Shown in pieces: positions 1 through 11,841 of a stretch of DNA of 64,000 nt. The DNA lies in NCBI GenBank assembly GCA_024752435.1, contig CP103026.1, forward strand, positions 496,001-560,000, in the 5' to 3' direction. The notes beneath the pieces were generated by a model. That model had not been told where the DNA came from. It did no database searches and saw only the letters and a program-made list of their open reading frames with translations. Position 1 is the first letter of the stretch; every line of letters begins with the position of its first letter. The position numbers and the translations under genes were made by a program. The DNA comes from Allantophomopsis cytisporea. Taxonomy: Eukaryota > Ascomycota > Leotiomycetes > Phacidiales > Phacidiaceae.

Positions 1-1966
1 TCCTGGGACCCATATAAATCTTCATGGAGGTGGATCACTCTCAGCAGAGACACCAACTTCTCGATCAACAGATTTTCATGTTGTGAATACTCCTAGTGCA
101 AGCTCATCTGTTCATATTCAAGACGCTGCGGCAGATCTTTTGTCTTTGCGTTTCCAGACAGGAGAAGTTCCTATGGGTCATGAGTATAGCAATATGCTAG
201 GCCATGTGAGTAATACATCTCCTGTCCGGAGTCTTATGGAAAAAGACACGCCTGATCCTTCTGAACTCTACGAGCCAAACTTCAGTGCCATGAATCAAGA
301 TATATTTGATCTCAACGATGGTATATTCATACCTGGCTCGGCGTATGAAGAGCTGCACAAAACACTTCGTAGTCATATCATCAATACCGCTAGATCCAAC
401 GGTCCTTCACGAATTCCGAGTCCAAGTTTTCCACGGAATCTAGACAAGCTCAATACGGATTCTACAGATTCTACGAAGAGTATAAATCATGATAGTCTAG
501 AACCTGACCTGGATTCCTCTAATTCAGTACCTGACATTTCACCCTACCAACAGTATGTTTTATTACACAATTGGGTAACCGAGATCGCACCATGGGTAGG
601 ACTCGCCACAGAACAAGGTTGACTTCCATCTGACAGAGTTTAGCTTGACAAATTTGACAATCAGCGACACTTTGAACACAAAATTCCGATGCTGGCTAAG
701 GAGACACCCCATCTCATGTACTCCATGTTAGCCTTGTCAGCCCGTCAAATCGAGAGGAAGGACCCTTCAAGACCATCCTCGCTGAGTTTCGCATTATATC
801 AGCATGCAATACACTTACTTCTACCTGAGCTTCAAACAAAAGACTCGACAGTCATAGCGTCTTGTGTGATACTTTGCGTACTGGAGATGATGAGCTGTCA
901 GTCATATTTAGACAGTTCGTGCTTCTTCTGGCTGACTACTTCTACAGGTTCGCCGAAAGCTTGGCGGCGACACCTTGACGGTTGTGCTAACTTGCTCGAA
1001 GCTGTGGGGATAAACGGATTCGTCGGTGGATTGGAAGAAGCCTTGTTCTGGTGTTTGGTCAGAATCGGTTCGTTACACCCTTGAGGATGATATGGGAGTA
1101 TCGAAAGCTAATATGTCCAGATGTTTGTTGTGGTCTCATCTCGCAAGAAGAAACCATTATCCCCATAAAACACTGGGCTTCCAACATCGATTTGACAGAA
1201 GACATCAAGTTATTCAAAAACCCAGCCAACTCCTTCGATAAATATGCTAGCTACGCAGTGTACCTCTGCGCCCGTGTGATAGAATTTAATGCGTCAAATT
1301 TGTATGGTCAAAATAGTTACAAACGAAGGTCTAGTGTACAACAGGAGATGACGTATGATTACAAAGCGAAATGGACAAGACTGTTTGATCTATTGGAAAG
1401 CTGGTTTGAGGAGAGGCCACAAGAGATGAAGCCTATCCTCACTATATCGGCTGCCACCAAAGATCACAAGTCGCCATTTCCAACTGTACTTTACGGAAAC
1501 GGACCTTCTGGTGGGTTCCGAAGGACTTGGCGTGTTATCAACGGCTAACACTGTGGCAGTATCTGGTAACCAGATGTATCATACTGGCAGTTTACTGATG
1601 TTACAGTCGAAGCCCGGAGAAGTAAAATTGCGAAATCAAGGAGTACATGGACCCTTCTCTTGAACAATGCCGTCGACATTTTCGTTGTACATTTACTGTC
1701 TTTGGGATTCAGGCTGACGTGTTTCCTAGCGCTCAATTCTCTGGCATGCGCGGCAGATAATTGGGATCTCGGAATCGAATGATCACCATGGTTCCTGGAC
1801 AAATTCCATTCAACCTTTGTGGATCGCAGGAAAAGTGATGAGCCATCCAAGTGAGCATAAAGTGGTCCTCGAGATTTATTCTAGAATTGAGAAGGAAACA
1901 GGATGGGCAACATCTTGGAGAGCGGACGATTTAAGAGACCATTGGGGTGACCTGGAAGCCTGTTGA
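1..1966 (+). CDS. Fungal-specific transcription factor, ARCA-like (5' end outside window)
   Basis: Three-prime part of a regulator; the frame is open from base 2, so the start and any Zn2Cys6 finger lie before the window. I place introns at 596-643, 897-947, 1068-1120, 1511-1559 and 1643-1729. The exons sum to 1677 nt, giving 558 visible residues ending at the TGA at 1964-1966. The joined protein reads like the C-terminal 'fungal-specific transcription factor' region of ARCA-like proteins. Landmarks are HNWVTEIAPW followed by FDNQRHFEHKIPMLAK, then PKAWRRHLDGC, ILWHARQI and QPLWIAGKVMSHPSEH. Stops at about 620, 1084 and 1548 fall inside introns and are not lesions. The role is presumed nuclear gene regulation; the target is unknown. 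The family call comes from remembered resemblance, not a search. Confidence 0.85.
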
Positions 1967-3732
1967 AAACAGCATCAGGCGGGGCTCTGGAAGTTGCCAG
2001 CAATTGAAGTTTATCATGATTCGGTGCCCAAAGAATGGATCCCTTCGCTCATACTACCCAAGAATTGAGCAATTCTCGGTGGTCTCATTGTTTATGTTGA
2101 AGCATTGAGATAAGCATTGCTAAGACAGAACAAGCCTTGCTGAGCCTGCCCACTGAGGTGACCAAGCTTGCATCGGTAATTTTCGAGAAGGTATGCAGGT
2201 TATGCCGAACACCTGCATGTTTATGCGCCTCAAAAGCGAATCCTTGATTCCATAGATTTATCCTCAGCACATGTCGCGACGTCGCACCCAATCACCGTTG
2301 TGCCCACCCCAACATCCATGCTTCGATGATCTATGGTTAAATGACCTACCTCTTTGTCTAGAGTACGACGTAAGGGGCTGATGGTGGCAAACAAGTCGGT
2401 ATTCTTCTGAGGATAATGTTAAGTCCGAGGTACACCAGGTGTCGAGTGTAATCCAGCTCTCGCGCTAAATGATCAGTTGTCGTTTATCCTCTTCTAAAGA
2501 CAGATAAGTGACATAGTGTATAGTAAACAACTTCGACAAACAGCCTAATGGATAATCACGATAGTACTGTGTATCCCAGGCGCAATTTTAATTGATCAGA
2601 GAGCTTCAAAGGATTGAATAACGTGGCGGAAGTATCCGATATCTGAATCCCACAAACATAATCCTTGAATATAGAATAAACATGCATATTGATTCTCCCG
2701 AAATTCGCTAAATCCTGTCTAGTAACAACCATAAAGGAGCAGGTTTCAAGGGTGGGGCCGACAACCCTAGGAAAACAAGCTTAATACCTTCTTGTAGCGA
2801 TCACTGGCTATACGAAGTAGCATTGACATGGTGATATCCTTGCAATATCGCGGTATTTGTTCTCCTGCCCGAAGAATACCTAGTTTGCCTGTTATTCTTG
2901 TTTCACCCCACATGGCTCGCCCCCCAATTTCTTGTCGTCCTCGGGTTCTAATAGGATTTCGAGATAATCATAGATTTTCCGTCATGTCCATTTAAAGAAG
3001 GTGGAAGCATGTTTCCGGGGATCTTCAAGTTTGCGGATGACGAGTTAACTGGACGGCCGATTTCTCCTGAGCCTGCGATCGTATGTGGCAGCTGATGTAT
3101 TATAGCACCTTGAATGATTAGAAGAATGGGATGATTCGATGAGAACAGTAAACCGGATAACTTTCGATAACTTTCGATGGCTTTCGATGCGCCGATATTA
3201 TCATGCAGGAGATCAAAAAGCAAAACAGTTCCTAGAGGACTCGTAATTCGCTGCGCGACAACTGAAAGCTCATGTTCTTCCGTCACATCATATGGCCAAC
3301 CGAATAGCAACTTCTCCTTTGAGATAGGTATAAAAAGCCAAATAGCTTCTAAAGTTATCTTATCTTGTAGAACGAATTTAGGCTCAACTAACGTACTTAG
3401 CGCTAATTAATTCTGTGCCTTTTTGATATCCACTAGAACTTCACCGCATAGGCGTCGTGTTCATCTCCTCTCCTCGCATAATAGTGAAATATATCCTTGT
3501 CAACATCTGGTTTGCGTCGAACAAGCTTTAGTGCCCGCGAGGCTCAATGCCAATACTGGGAAATGCGCACTAAGGCGTTCCATCAAGGACGATACCGCCG
3601 CCACCACGGCGGCAAGCTGCCTGAATGGCATTAGCTCTTGAACCCTTGAATCCCTGTTCTACAATCATAACAAGAAGGTCTACCAATGTTGAGGCTATTG
3701 GCACATATTGAAGAAGATGATGTCTTCATCGT
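1967..3732. other. Intergenic, no gene recognised
   Basis: About 1.8 kb between the regulator and the protease promoter. Only short open frames occur; the longest, 2948-3310 on the minus strand, has no recognisable family signature and no convincing splice partners. The sequence is moderately AT-rich, with no obvious repeats. Confidence 0.5.
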
Positions 3733-3861
3733 CTTGGCAGCTAGCTAAGTATAAAAGCAATCAAGATCCTCCCACATATAAGAGCTTCAACAGTCATCAC
3801 TGCCAAGTTATAAGTCACTCCAGCCAGACAATCCTCGATCAATACCGCTCTTTTTGCAATT
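3733..3861 (+). promoter_or_regulatory. Core promoter and 5' UTR of the glutamic protease, with PacC-type sites
   Basis: A TATAAAAG box at 3750-3757 lies about 110 bp before the ATG. The PacC core GCCAAG occurs at 3802-3807, and its reverse complement CTTGGC at 3733-3738. PacC is the known ambient-pH regulator of many fungal acid proteases, so pH control is plausible but inferred. The presumed transcription start is near 3780. Confidence 0.5.
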
Positions 3862-4644
3862 ATGAAGTACTCAGCCACCGTCTTGGGCCTTCTCGCCTCC
3901 GTCGCTATTGCCCGCCCATCTTCTGAAGCGCGCTATAACGCCCGTCTGGCTCGTCGTGCTCTTACACGTGGATCTACCCCTCTCAACAAAATCGGATCCG
4001 GTCTTTCTCCAGACGTCTCTGGTAACCAGACTCAGGTCTCTTACAGCACCAACTGGTCTGGTGCAGTTATTGAGGACCCACCATCCGGCGAGGAGTGGAA
4101 GACCGTCACGGCCGAATTCACTGTTCCATCAGCATCCGGCTCTAGCAGTGCCTCTGCCTCTGCCTGGGTCGGTATCGATGGTGACACCTGTTCCACTGCA
4201 ATTCTTCAAACCGGAGTTGACTTCAACGCCGATGGTAGCTACGATTCTTGGTACGAGTGGTACCCAGACTACGCCTACGACTTCACTCTCTCCATCTCCG
4301 AGGGAGATGTGATCAAGACCACTGTTACTGCTTCTAGCAAGAAGGCTGGTAAGGCCGTTATCGAGAATGTCACCACTGGAAAGACTGTCACCAAGTCCAT
4401 CACCAGCACCAGTGCCTTGTGCCTCGAGAACGCTGAGTGGATCGTTGAGGACTTCGAGGAGGGTAGCTCCCTCGTCCCTCTCGCCGACTTCGGCACCGTC
4501 AAGTTCACCAACGCCAAGGCTACCACCGCCTCTGGCACCGTTGAGGGCCCATCTTCCGGAACCGTCATTGACATCAAGCAGAGCGGCACTGTCAAGACCT
4601 CCGTCACCACTGGCAGCGACACCCTCACCGTCAAGTACGTTTAA
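3862..4644 (+). CDS. Secreted glutamic endopeptidase, family G1 (eqolisin)
   Basis: Uninterrupted 260-residue protein. Residues 1-17 form a signal peptide, a basic propeptide follows (RLARRAL near 28-34), and the mature domain starts around 55-60. The G1 catalytic dyad is visible: Gln116 in ILQTGVD and Glu192 in NAEWIVED. The YSTNWSG and AWVGIDGD strands fit the family. These enzymes are acid-active, pepstatin-insensitive proteases secreted outside the hypha. The length matches non-aspartyl acid proteases of the ACP1 type known in Sclerotinia and Botrytis, but several paralogues exist, so no symbol is given. The gene is intronless, with a strong codon preference (many -C third bases) suggesting high expression. 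A TATA box and PacC-like sites lie upstream. Confidence 0.93.
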   Translation: MKYSATVLGLLASVAIARPSSEARYNARLARRALTRGSTPLNKIGSGLSPDVSGNQTQVSYSTNWSGAVIEDPPSGEEWKTVTAEFTVPSASGSSSASASAWVGIDGDTCSTAILQTGVDFNADGSYDSWYEWYPDYAYDFTLSISEGDVIKTTVTASSKKAGKAVIENVTTGKTVTKSITSTSALCLENAEWIVEDFEEGSSLVPLADFGTVKFTNAKATTASGTVEGPSSGTVIDIKQSGTVKTSVTTGSDTLTVKYV

Positions 4645-5533
4645 ATCTAAGCCTTCGCCTGTTCCGAAGATGTGAGGATTCTGTGATGAAAGGTGAAGGT
4701 AGTTGCGATTTGGTTTGATCCTCGACTAAGAGATTCTTGTATTCAATTGTACGACGTTCAGATTGAGAGTTTTGGCTATCATATTATTAGGACGTGAGCA
4801 GGAGAGAACATTTCTCTTTCAATTCAATTCTTACGATTCTGCAAACTAAGACTCTCATTGATGAACTTGTGACAACTTACCATATTCCTGACGTGACAAT
4901 CTACCGCCATATACAGTAGCCTCAGTTGGCGAAGAAAAATTACGTTACTTCGAAGACTTACTTCGAAGACAATGTATGCAGACCTTCGAAATTGCACGCA
5001 ATCTGAAATGGCACGTAGTTCAGTATCAGGTACAAATATGTTTACCTAAGCTCTGGATAATTGTGACCTACTTGACAGATGTTCTTGGTCAAAAATGCAT
5101 AATAGTTTTGCAGAAGCTACTGAACTCGTCTCTCTTCATCATGCTTGACACGGCCCACATATAAATACGCACGTTTCTTCCTACTATGTCTTTGGGCTTA
5201 TTGTCATGAAGTCCGGGTATCGGCCTTCTACAGATGGCTACGAAAGGGCATCAGTGAGTGTTCTAGTAAGCGGGATGGATATGGATGAGAAAGGTGATTG
5301 GCACGATTTATCAAGAAGGTCTATTCAGTAGACCAAAGGGTTGACATGAAGAATTAAGGTTGAAAATCCTAGTATCTTCTGAGCTGATGATATATCGGGA
5401 TCTTGCAGCTTTTAAATGGAGATCTATCACTGTTGAATAAGACCTTGAGCGACTAGCATTATATTCAATGGGATCCAAAATCATTCCGTCATATAGCCAA
5501 ACCAAAATCTTCTTTTTTTTACATCCCAAAGTA
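4645..5533. other. Convergent intergenic region, no gene recognised
   Basis: Lies between the 3' ends of the protease and the transporter. Only a 62-codon frame (4976-5164) is present, and it resembles nothing known. It presumably holds the two 3' UTRs. Confidence 0.5.
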
Positions 5534-7864
5534 TTACTTCAAAGTAGCCGTCTGACCAACAGCTAACTTTAATCTATCCTCATCCTCGGTAATGACTTGC
5601 GTGCCATTTCGGTTGTCGTTATCACTATGCTCGAGACTGTAGCTCTTGGTAAGTTCTACCGGAACATGCTCACGAAGAGCCAGCCAAGTGGGGAAAAGGG
5701 AGAGGACTGAATAGAGAGTTAACTTAATGAGTAATTCGGGTTGACGAAACAGTATAGAGGCATGAATGTAGCAGAAGACTGGACTTACAAAGAAGGATAG
5801 TGTTCACTGCGAGAGGAACTCGTCCTCGGTACCAATCACGTGTGTTAATACCAAATGACACAGCTTGCGCAAAGCTCTCTTGGCCGCGAAGAATACCAGT
5901 AAATCGTGCTAAGGACGCAATAGTTAGCTTGACTATTCGTAAAACACAACTCTTTTTCATTACGTGAGACTTACTAAGTTCTGAGATGTTATCAGTCTTG
6001 GTCGATACAAAGTAATAAAGCCAATTCTGCAAAGACTGCTGTGAGAAATCTATTTGAGGCATTTTGTCAGTTTAATTTCATGCCGACAAATGTGGGGTAT
6101 ATCGCCTACTCCAGAGCAACAAGACGAAGAAGCCTTCCACAAATTCAGGGTCGACCCAATCCAAATCGGGATTCTGCCGACCGAACTTCTCATTGATGAC
6201 CCAGCCGTAGATCCAGGCAACTAGATGCCAGAATACGACATAGTAGAAACTGAGAAGCTAGATTAATTGTGATGTAAATTCTGCGCTGTGTCCAAGTAGG
6301 ACTTACCCAATGTTGAGACGCTTCTTAACCGGAAGCTTCTTGTAGTCTAGAAGCAAGCTGATCAACCAGGACGCCAACAAGCTTGCAAAGTTTCCTGGAA
6401 GTTGTTAGCAACCTAATTAATGCTGCTAGTTACGTACTGTCGACGACTTGGAGGTCAAATTAATAAGATTGAAAGAATGTACCAACGAAACCAATCAATG
6501 CTCTGGCGCGAACTCCAAAGTAATAGACCTCGAAATCTATGGCACTTATCAGCTAGAGTACTTTGAATAGCATGTTTTCAAGCAACTTACTTCCAGAATA
6601 TTGGTTGAAGTACGCAGCCCAAAAGACGATCAGGAGTAACAAGATCTGTAATGAAAGTCAGCCCAGAGAAGATTCAAAAGCACAATAAAACACCATACAT
6701 CACGTCTCAAAAGAGTTCTTCCAAGGGCACGAATCTCAGCCATCCATGACTCTTCTTTAACAATCTTGACTTTGGTCCCATCTGATCGTTGCACCTAATA
6801 TACCTATTAATGTTTGTTCTCAAAGGAGATAGTAGAAGTCCTACTTTTTCTGGAGGGGAGAGTGCAAGGGCCAGAGGAGCTCCGAGACATTGGAGAACGA
6901 TAAAAATGATGTAAACCTCTTAAAAATGGTGAGAATGGTTGCACTCAGTATTAAGCTTAGGATACTATACTCACTGGATCCTACTTTCCCTTTCCCGCTT
7001 TGGCTGGAGGAGCTGTAATAGACCTATCAGCACCGATACATTGTAGCGTTAGTGAAACTTACTGATTAAGACCGAGAACAATTGCACCTCCAACTATTGG
7101 ACCTGCTGTACGGAACCAGAGCCAGATACTGCCATAGTTAGCTCTTGATTTATAGATCAACGGGTTGATTTGACATACTTCATGTATTTTCCTCTTTTCG
7201 ACGGCTCAGGATATCCTAATGCAGCAGCTCCTTCGGAAGCCCAGAATAGTCCTGCACTATTGAAGTAGTATTGTCAGCTTATATACTATATCTATTTCGG
7301 GAATCTCTATGACATACGAGAAACCACATGTGACAGCTCCAACCAGAACAAGCCACACATTTCCCTATAAGGTCAATTTTGGGGACGCAAATAACTTTTC
7401 GAGTTCACTTACAAATCGATTATTGGTGTAGAGACCTGCGCTGCTCGTTGTCAGTGATCTTGAAGCACAAAAAAAGCAAGAGAGCACGTACGCATATACC
7501 GGGTAGCCCACAGCACCAAGGAAGAGCGTGTACTTCAGCCCAATACGATTAGCAATTGGGCCACCAAGTAAACAGAGTATTCCCACTGCAGATGCCGTCA
7601 ATACTATGTCTGGATGTAAAATTTTGGGCGTAACATACTAATCCCGAATACCAGTGCATTGGCAGCATTGACAAGGAATGGCGATTCAGCACCACCAGCA
7701 CCCAAAGAACTCATCGCATTCCACATACCTGGCGCCAGGAAACCGACGCCACCGATCACAAAAGCGTTGAATAACGTTGAGCGGTACCATAGCCTCTTTT
7801 CATGGCTGTGATGCGCCTCTTCAACCTGTGGCTGCTTAGCTACATCGATTGCTGAAGTAGCCAT
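5534..7864 (-). CDS. UNC93-like major facilitator transporter
   Basis: A 483-residue multi-pass membrane protein spread over 16 exons. Introns: 7638-7586, 7491-7441, 7412-7365, 7317-7257, 7178-7129, 7062-7013, 6974-6919, 6844-6795, 6698-6646, 6590-6537, 6482-6395, 6306-6250, 6109-6050, 5974-5909 and 5788-5707. The exons sum to 1452 nt. The joined protein carries the UNC93/DUF895 pattern: SPFLVNAANALVFGIMG, LGGPIANRIGLK, AAGLYTNNRFGN, SAGLFWASEGAAALGYPEP and KGKV before a new helix. The substrate is unknown; fungal members are plasma-membrane MFS-type carriers. The start at 7864 was chosen because it opens the conserved cytosolic N-terminus; an upstream in-frame ATG would only add a poorly conserved tail. 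It is first in the six-gene block, so it may import or export that block's compound. The intron density is unusual. Confidence 0.88.
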
Positions 7865-8578
7865 ATCGATTTTTTTAATGTAGATGATATGATTGCAATA
7901 ATCTACAAGGAGGATCAACAAGTCTAAATATTATAAGACTACTGCAATGCAGTTAGTTTGAATCCTTAAAATTTTCATCTCATCCTCCTCAGAGTAAAGA
8001 TCCTGGGGTTACAAATGTCATAGCGAGTGCGAATATTTAGTTAATATGACGAATGTCATCCATGTCAAATTGTGAGTCCTTGTACATGCCCATAGAATAC
8101 ACTTATGGCGACCCGTTCGCCAACGTAAACCAATCGGCACGTTGTCTCGAAGTGATTCTAGAGTCCACGAGCCTAGATAAGATGGGACAGCTGAATATAT
8201 AACATAATATGGGAGAAAATCAGTTTTGCTTAATAAATCGGTCCCGTCTCTGATTGAATCTGTGAACCACCAAGACCTCGTATCGTTTTAGTGCTGGTCA
8301 CGAAGTTGTAAGGCAAGTGAGACCACCTCTAAGCGAGAACGGAGTTCGGCGTACTTACTTCACATATGTAGCCATACATGTATATAACTTAGTCAGACGC
8401 GTAGGAGTTGGTGACTGCTTATTTTTCATTGTGTTTGATAGGATGTATTGTGAAAAGTCTGACACGTTGAAATGAACAGTTGCAGTTCTGAAACAATTGA
8501 TTCTTTATCATATGTAGACATTTATCCTCACAGCCAGTGTTGTCTTGAATGAACCTTCACAATCAATATAATACCATC
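7865..8578. promoter_or_regulatory. Promoter region of the UNC93-like transporter
   Basis: About 710 bp between the transporter start and the 3' end of the aldolase, both on the minus strand. It holds CGGAGTTCGG at 8340-8349, related to elements in the other promoters of the cluster. No open frame of note. Confidence 0.4.
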
Positions 8579-9552
8579 TCAAACAATAAATTCTCCTCCA
8601 CATCGTTTTGCTTCCATTTCAAGCTCCGGCTGGAATTCACAATACAAACTGTCCTAATAATATGTCAGATAGGATTGACAATGACAAGCTGATACAACGT
8701 ACAGGATCTGAAGTCATCTCGAAAGTCATTTTCGCGGCTTCATTTGAGATATGGAGTCTCTCAATTCCTGAAGCAGCCGCGGCTTCAACAGCCAGCTGAA
8801 TCTCACAACTTCTCTCCATCAAAGTAAACAAATACGCTGCCTCATCCACGGTTCCCCCGACAGTGAGCAGTCCATGGTTTCTCAAAATCATGCCTTTTCC
8901 CTTGGGCCCCAGAGCATTGGCAAGTCTCAATGCCTCTTCGTCTTCAAGCACAACACCTCCAAACTCACCATATACGCTTTGTGCTTCGCCATAAAACATT
9001 GCAACATCCTGATTCAGCATTTCTAGAGGGCGTCCAAACGCAGACCACGCTTTACCATATTTCGAATGGCAATGACACGCCGCAATGACATCAGGGCGAG
9101 CTCGATGGACAGCAGAATGGATTAAGAAGCCCGCTGCATTTGCTGGACGACTCATATTGCCACCTATCGCTTCGCCAGCCTCGTTGACGAGAATCATGTC
9201 GTTTGCTGTGAGCAGACCAAAGTGGCGTCCCAATCTATGGAGGAATCAGTGTCGATGCATCTCTGTTACATAGCGTTGGAGATATTTACGGATTCGTCCA
9301 GAAAGTATGCGGATCTTCCGGGTCTCGTAGAGATATGTGACCACTCATTCCCTCAGAATACTCTTTTCTTGCAAAAACGCGGAATGCTCCTGCCATGTGC
9401 TCGAGCATGTGGTGCCGTTGCTTCTCCACTGATGAGAAGATCGGGATACTGGGCAGAGTCTTTCCTTGAGAAATAGCTTCAAGAGCTGTGGGCTTCTTTT
9501 GTCCCGCCTTTTGTGACTCTTCAATATTTTCTATTTCGAGAGATGGAGCCAT
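8579..9552 (-). CDS. Class II aldolase/adducin-domain protein
   Basis: A 289-residue protein in three exons, with introns at 9289-9235 and 8702-8654. The fold is recognised from EGMSGHISLRDP (substrate-phosphate loop region), RARPDVIAACHCHSKYGKAW carrying the HxH zinc ligands, and ILRNHGLLTVGGTVDEA carrying the third histidine. These are the ligands of the fuculose-phosphate/ribulose-phosphate 4-epimerase superfamily. Fungal members are soluble cytosolic proteins whose substrates are mostly unknown, so either retro-aldol cleavage or a decarboxylase-like activity is possible. The third exon replaces a false read-through ending at 8637 and gives the expected CEFQPELEMEAKRCGGEF tail. It is divergent from the amine oxidase across a shared 511-bp promoter. 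Confidence 0.88.
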
Positions 9553-10063
9553 GATTTTTGAAATTTGGTGGAGGTAGAATCTCGTTACACTTATGTTGAA
9601 GCCATGAAAATAACAAGGTGTAAATGATGACGGTAGAAATAATGAAACAATTATCGTAGAGAAGCAATCACATTGAGAGGGTGTGGAATAAGCCCAAAGT
9701 GGGGAAGTCTTTGGACAGTGACTTTGCAGAGGAAAATCACAAGATACATCGGAACATATTTACCGTCGGAACGTTTCGTTCGTCGGAGCCACTTTCCACT
9801 CCGCGAGTGTCGTTACGGTAGCGCGATAAGGAACAACATCGGTATGGATCTACGACTACGTATGGGGCCCGATTTAGATAACGTAAAGTCAGAGATGAGA
9901 TACAGAGCTGCGACGCGCTTCAGGTATTACGATAACATTACAATTTAAGCTTCAAAGGATTTTACCATATATTGAATGTTCAGTCACAACTATCTCTCTG
10001 ACAGAATTACTACCAATTATTCTTTGATAATCCCCACAAATCATCCTTTCATCCTTATTCATC
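9553..10063. promoter_or_regulatory. Divergent promoter, aldolase / amine oxidase
   Basis: This 511-bp region separates the two starts. It contains an inverted pair CGGAG(N10)CTCCG at 9784-9803, a layout typical of Zn2Cys6 sites. The left half is part of a 16-bp element, 9782-9797, that recurs at 13160-13175 with 14 of 16 bases identical. The stretch around 9760-9830 is rich in CGG/CCG trinucleotides. Confidence 0.5.
9782..9803. promoter_or_regulatory. Candidate regulator binding site (CGGAG inverted repeat)
   Basis: CGGAG at 9784-9788 faces CTCCG at 9799-9803, giving CGG-N14-CCG spacing. Zn2Cys6 dimers commonly bind inverted CGG half-sites. The assignment to the regulator at 13431 is inference. 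Confidence 0.4.
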
Positions 10064-11554
10064 ATGTTCGCCGATGTCATAGTAATAGGCGCGGGCCTCA
10101 GCGGACTTCAAGCAGCTTTGGACCTACACCGACAAGGCCTCTCTGTGCTTGTGTTGGAGAGTCGAGATCGCGTTGGCGGTAAGACGTGGTCCGTACCTCT
10201 AGCATCTGGGCGCGGATGTGTAGAGCTGGGAGCAGCGTGGATCAATGATACAAACCAGCATCGAATGTTCGCATATTCCCAAAAGTTTGGCTTGGAACTT
10301 GTGAAGCAGAATGTGGATGGGGATGCAATTATGGATGATCTCAACTATCTAGTACATCGAGCACCTTATGGACAAACGCCTCGTGTAAGTTACTCTCTCG
10401 GAATCATAAGTAGTATACTGACCATAGCTCTAAGTTCTCTACGAGTGATGTCAAGGACCTTGAGAGGATCAGAGACCTGATACAAGATCTGTCCATCAAG
10501 GCTATTAGCGGGGTTGATGACACCATCTCCAAAGCCGACGAAGTCACTCTAGAGCAGTTCGTCAAAGATCAGAATGCGAGCTCGCGGACTGTCAAGATGG
10601 TCAATATCTGGGCAGAAGTTATGCTTGGTGTTGAGGCCTCAGAAGTCAGCGCAAGGTGTTTTATCGATTACTGTGCGAAAGGCGGAAGTCTCATGACAAT
10701 GAGATCTGACAAGAAGCATGGAGGTCAATATTTGAGATTTCAGACTGGTAGGGCCTCCAATAGATTGATTACCAGGTATCTAATTCTTCATAGGCTCCCA
10801 ATCTGTCGCTAAGGGAATTTCAAAATTGCTACCAGAGGGATCTATCCAACTTCAGACATCCGCCAAGAGCATAACAGATTCAGCTAATGGAGCTATCGTA
10901 ACCTCGGGCGATGGTATTAAATACAGAGCCCGGAAGGTCATAGTATCAATTCCAACACCCATGTATTCAGGTATTGAATTCTCCCCTCCACTATCTGGAG
11001 ATAAGCTGGCAGCGGTGAACAGCACTCGCTTGGGTTATTATACCAAGGTTATAGTCTGTTATGACCGCCCATGGTGGCGTGAAGCGGGACTCTGTGGACT
11101 TGCCCTCTCTTTCCATGGTCCAATCGTTGTTGCACGAGACAGCAGCGTAGATCCTCTCAGGCAATACTCATTGACCTGCTTCGTGAACGGGGAGATTGGG
11201 CGAAAATGGAGCAAATTGCCACAACACGAGCGTAGGGCAAAGGTGTTACATCACATCTCTCGCATTTATGAGAACCCTAAAGAGGCTCTGATGCCGATTG
11301 AAGTGTTCGAACAAGAGTGGGCAAAAGAGCAATGGAGCCAGGGAGCCGTATGCCCTATTACTGGCCCAAATGTTATGAACAGTCTTGGACATGCGATGGC
11401 TGCACCTGTTGGAAATGTACATTTTGTGGGAACTGAGTTTGCAAGAGAATGGAAAGGATACATGGAAGGTGCTGTATGCTCCGGACAAGATGGTGCTTTT
11501 GAAGTGCTACAGGCGCTGGGCAAAGAGCCATCTACAGTCAAGGCACAGCTTTAG
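10064..11554 (+). CDS. Flavin-containing amine oxidase
   Basis: A 464-residue flavoprotein in three exons, with introns at 10385-10434 and 10748-10793. The N-terminal Rossmann motif GAGLSG at residues 9-14 and RDRVGGKTWS bind FAD. ELGAAWIND is the MAO-type substrate-side motif, and the C-terminal FVGTEFAREWKGYMEGAVCSG is the second flavin motif. Members oxidise primary or secondary amines to imines/aldehydes, releasing H2O2. No signal peptide is seen, and there is no clear C-terminal peroxisomal SKL (it ends KAQL). It faces the aldolase and converges on the ketopantoate reductase-like gene, with 287 bp between them. Monoamine versus polyamine preference cannot be told from the sequence. Confidence 0.9.
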
Positions 11555-11841
11555 GTTGGCGGATGCTTTGATATAATAAACCTCATCAAAATACTGAATT
11601 GGTCTTCCTTCTCCAGAAAGCTTAGTATATGTTCTATTCTTAGCGTGCTGTTCATCCGATTCAAGCTGTATCAAACTTTCTGTGCATATAGGCCTCTACC
11701 TTACTTATTTACATGAGGAAGTTTCATACGATGAAGAACATATATTGATTAGCTCTTCCACTATGTTTCAAGCACACGTGAAAGAAGTCGCGATCGGAAT
11801 GACAATAACATGCCAAGTACAGATGAAGTTTAATTGTAACT

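Noticed and set aside
1545..1850. Apparent stop codons suggesting the first transcription factor gene is broken
   Set aside because: Introns at 1511-1559 and 1643-1729 restore the frame and give the expected family sequence to 1966.
2948..3310. 120-codon minus-strand frame
   Set aside because: No recognisable domain, no splice partners and no upstream coding character; probably chance.
7586..7638. A 35-bp intron (7638-7604) in the UNC93-like gene
   Set aside because: The acceptor 18 bp further on gives a normal 53-bp intron and the better conserved FGIMGILCLLGG joint.
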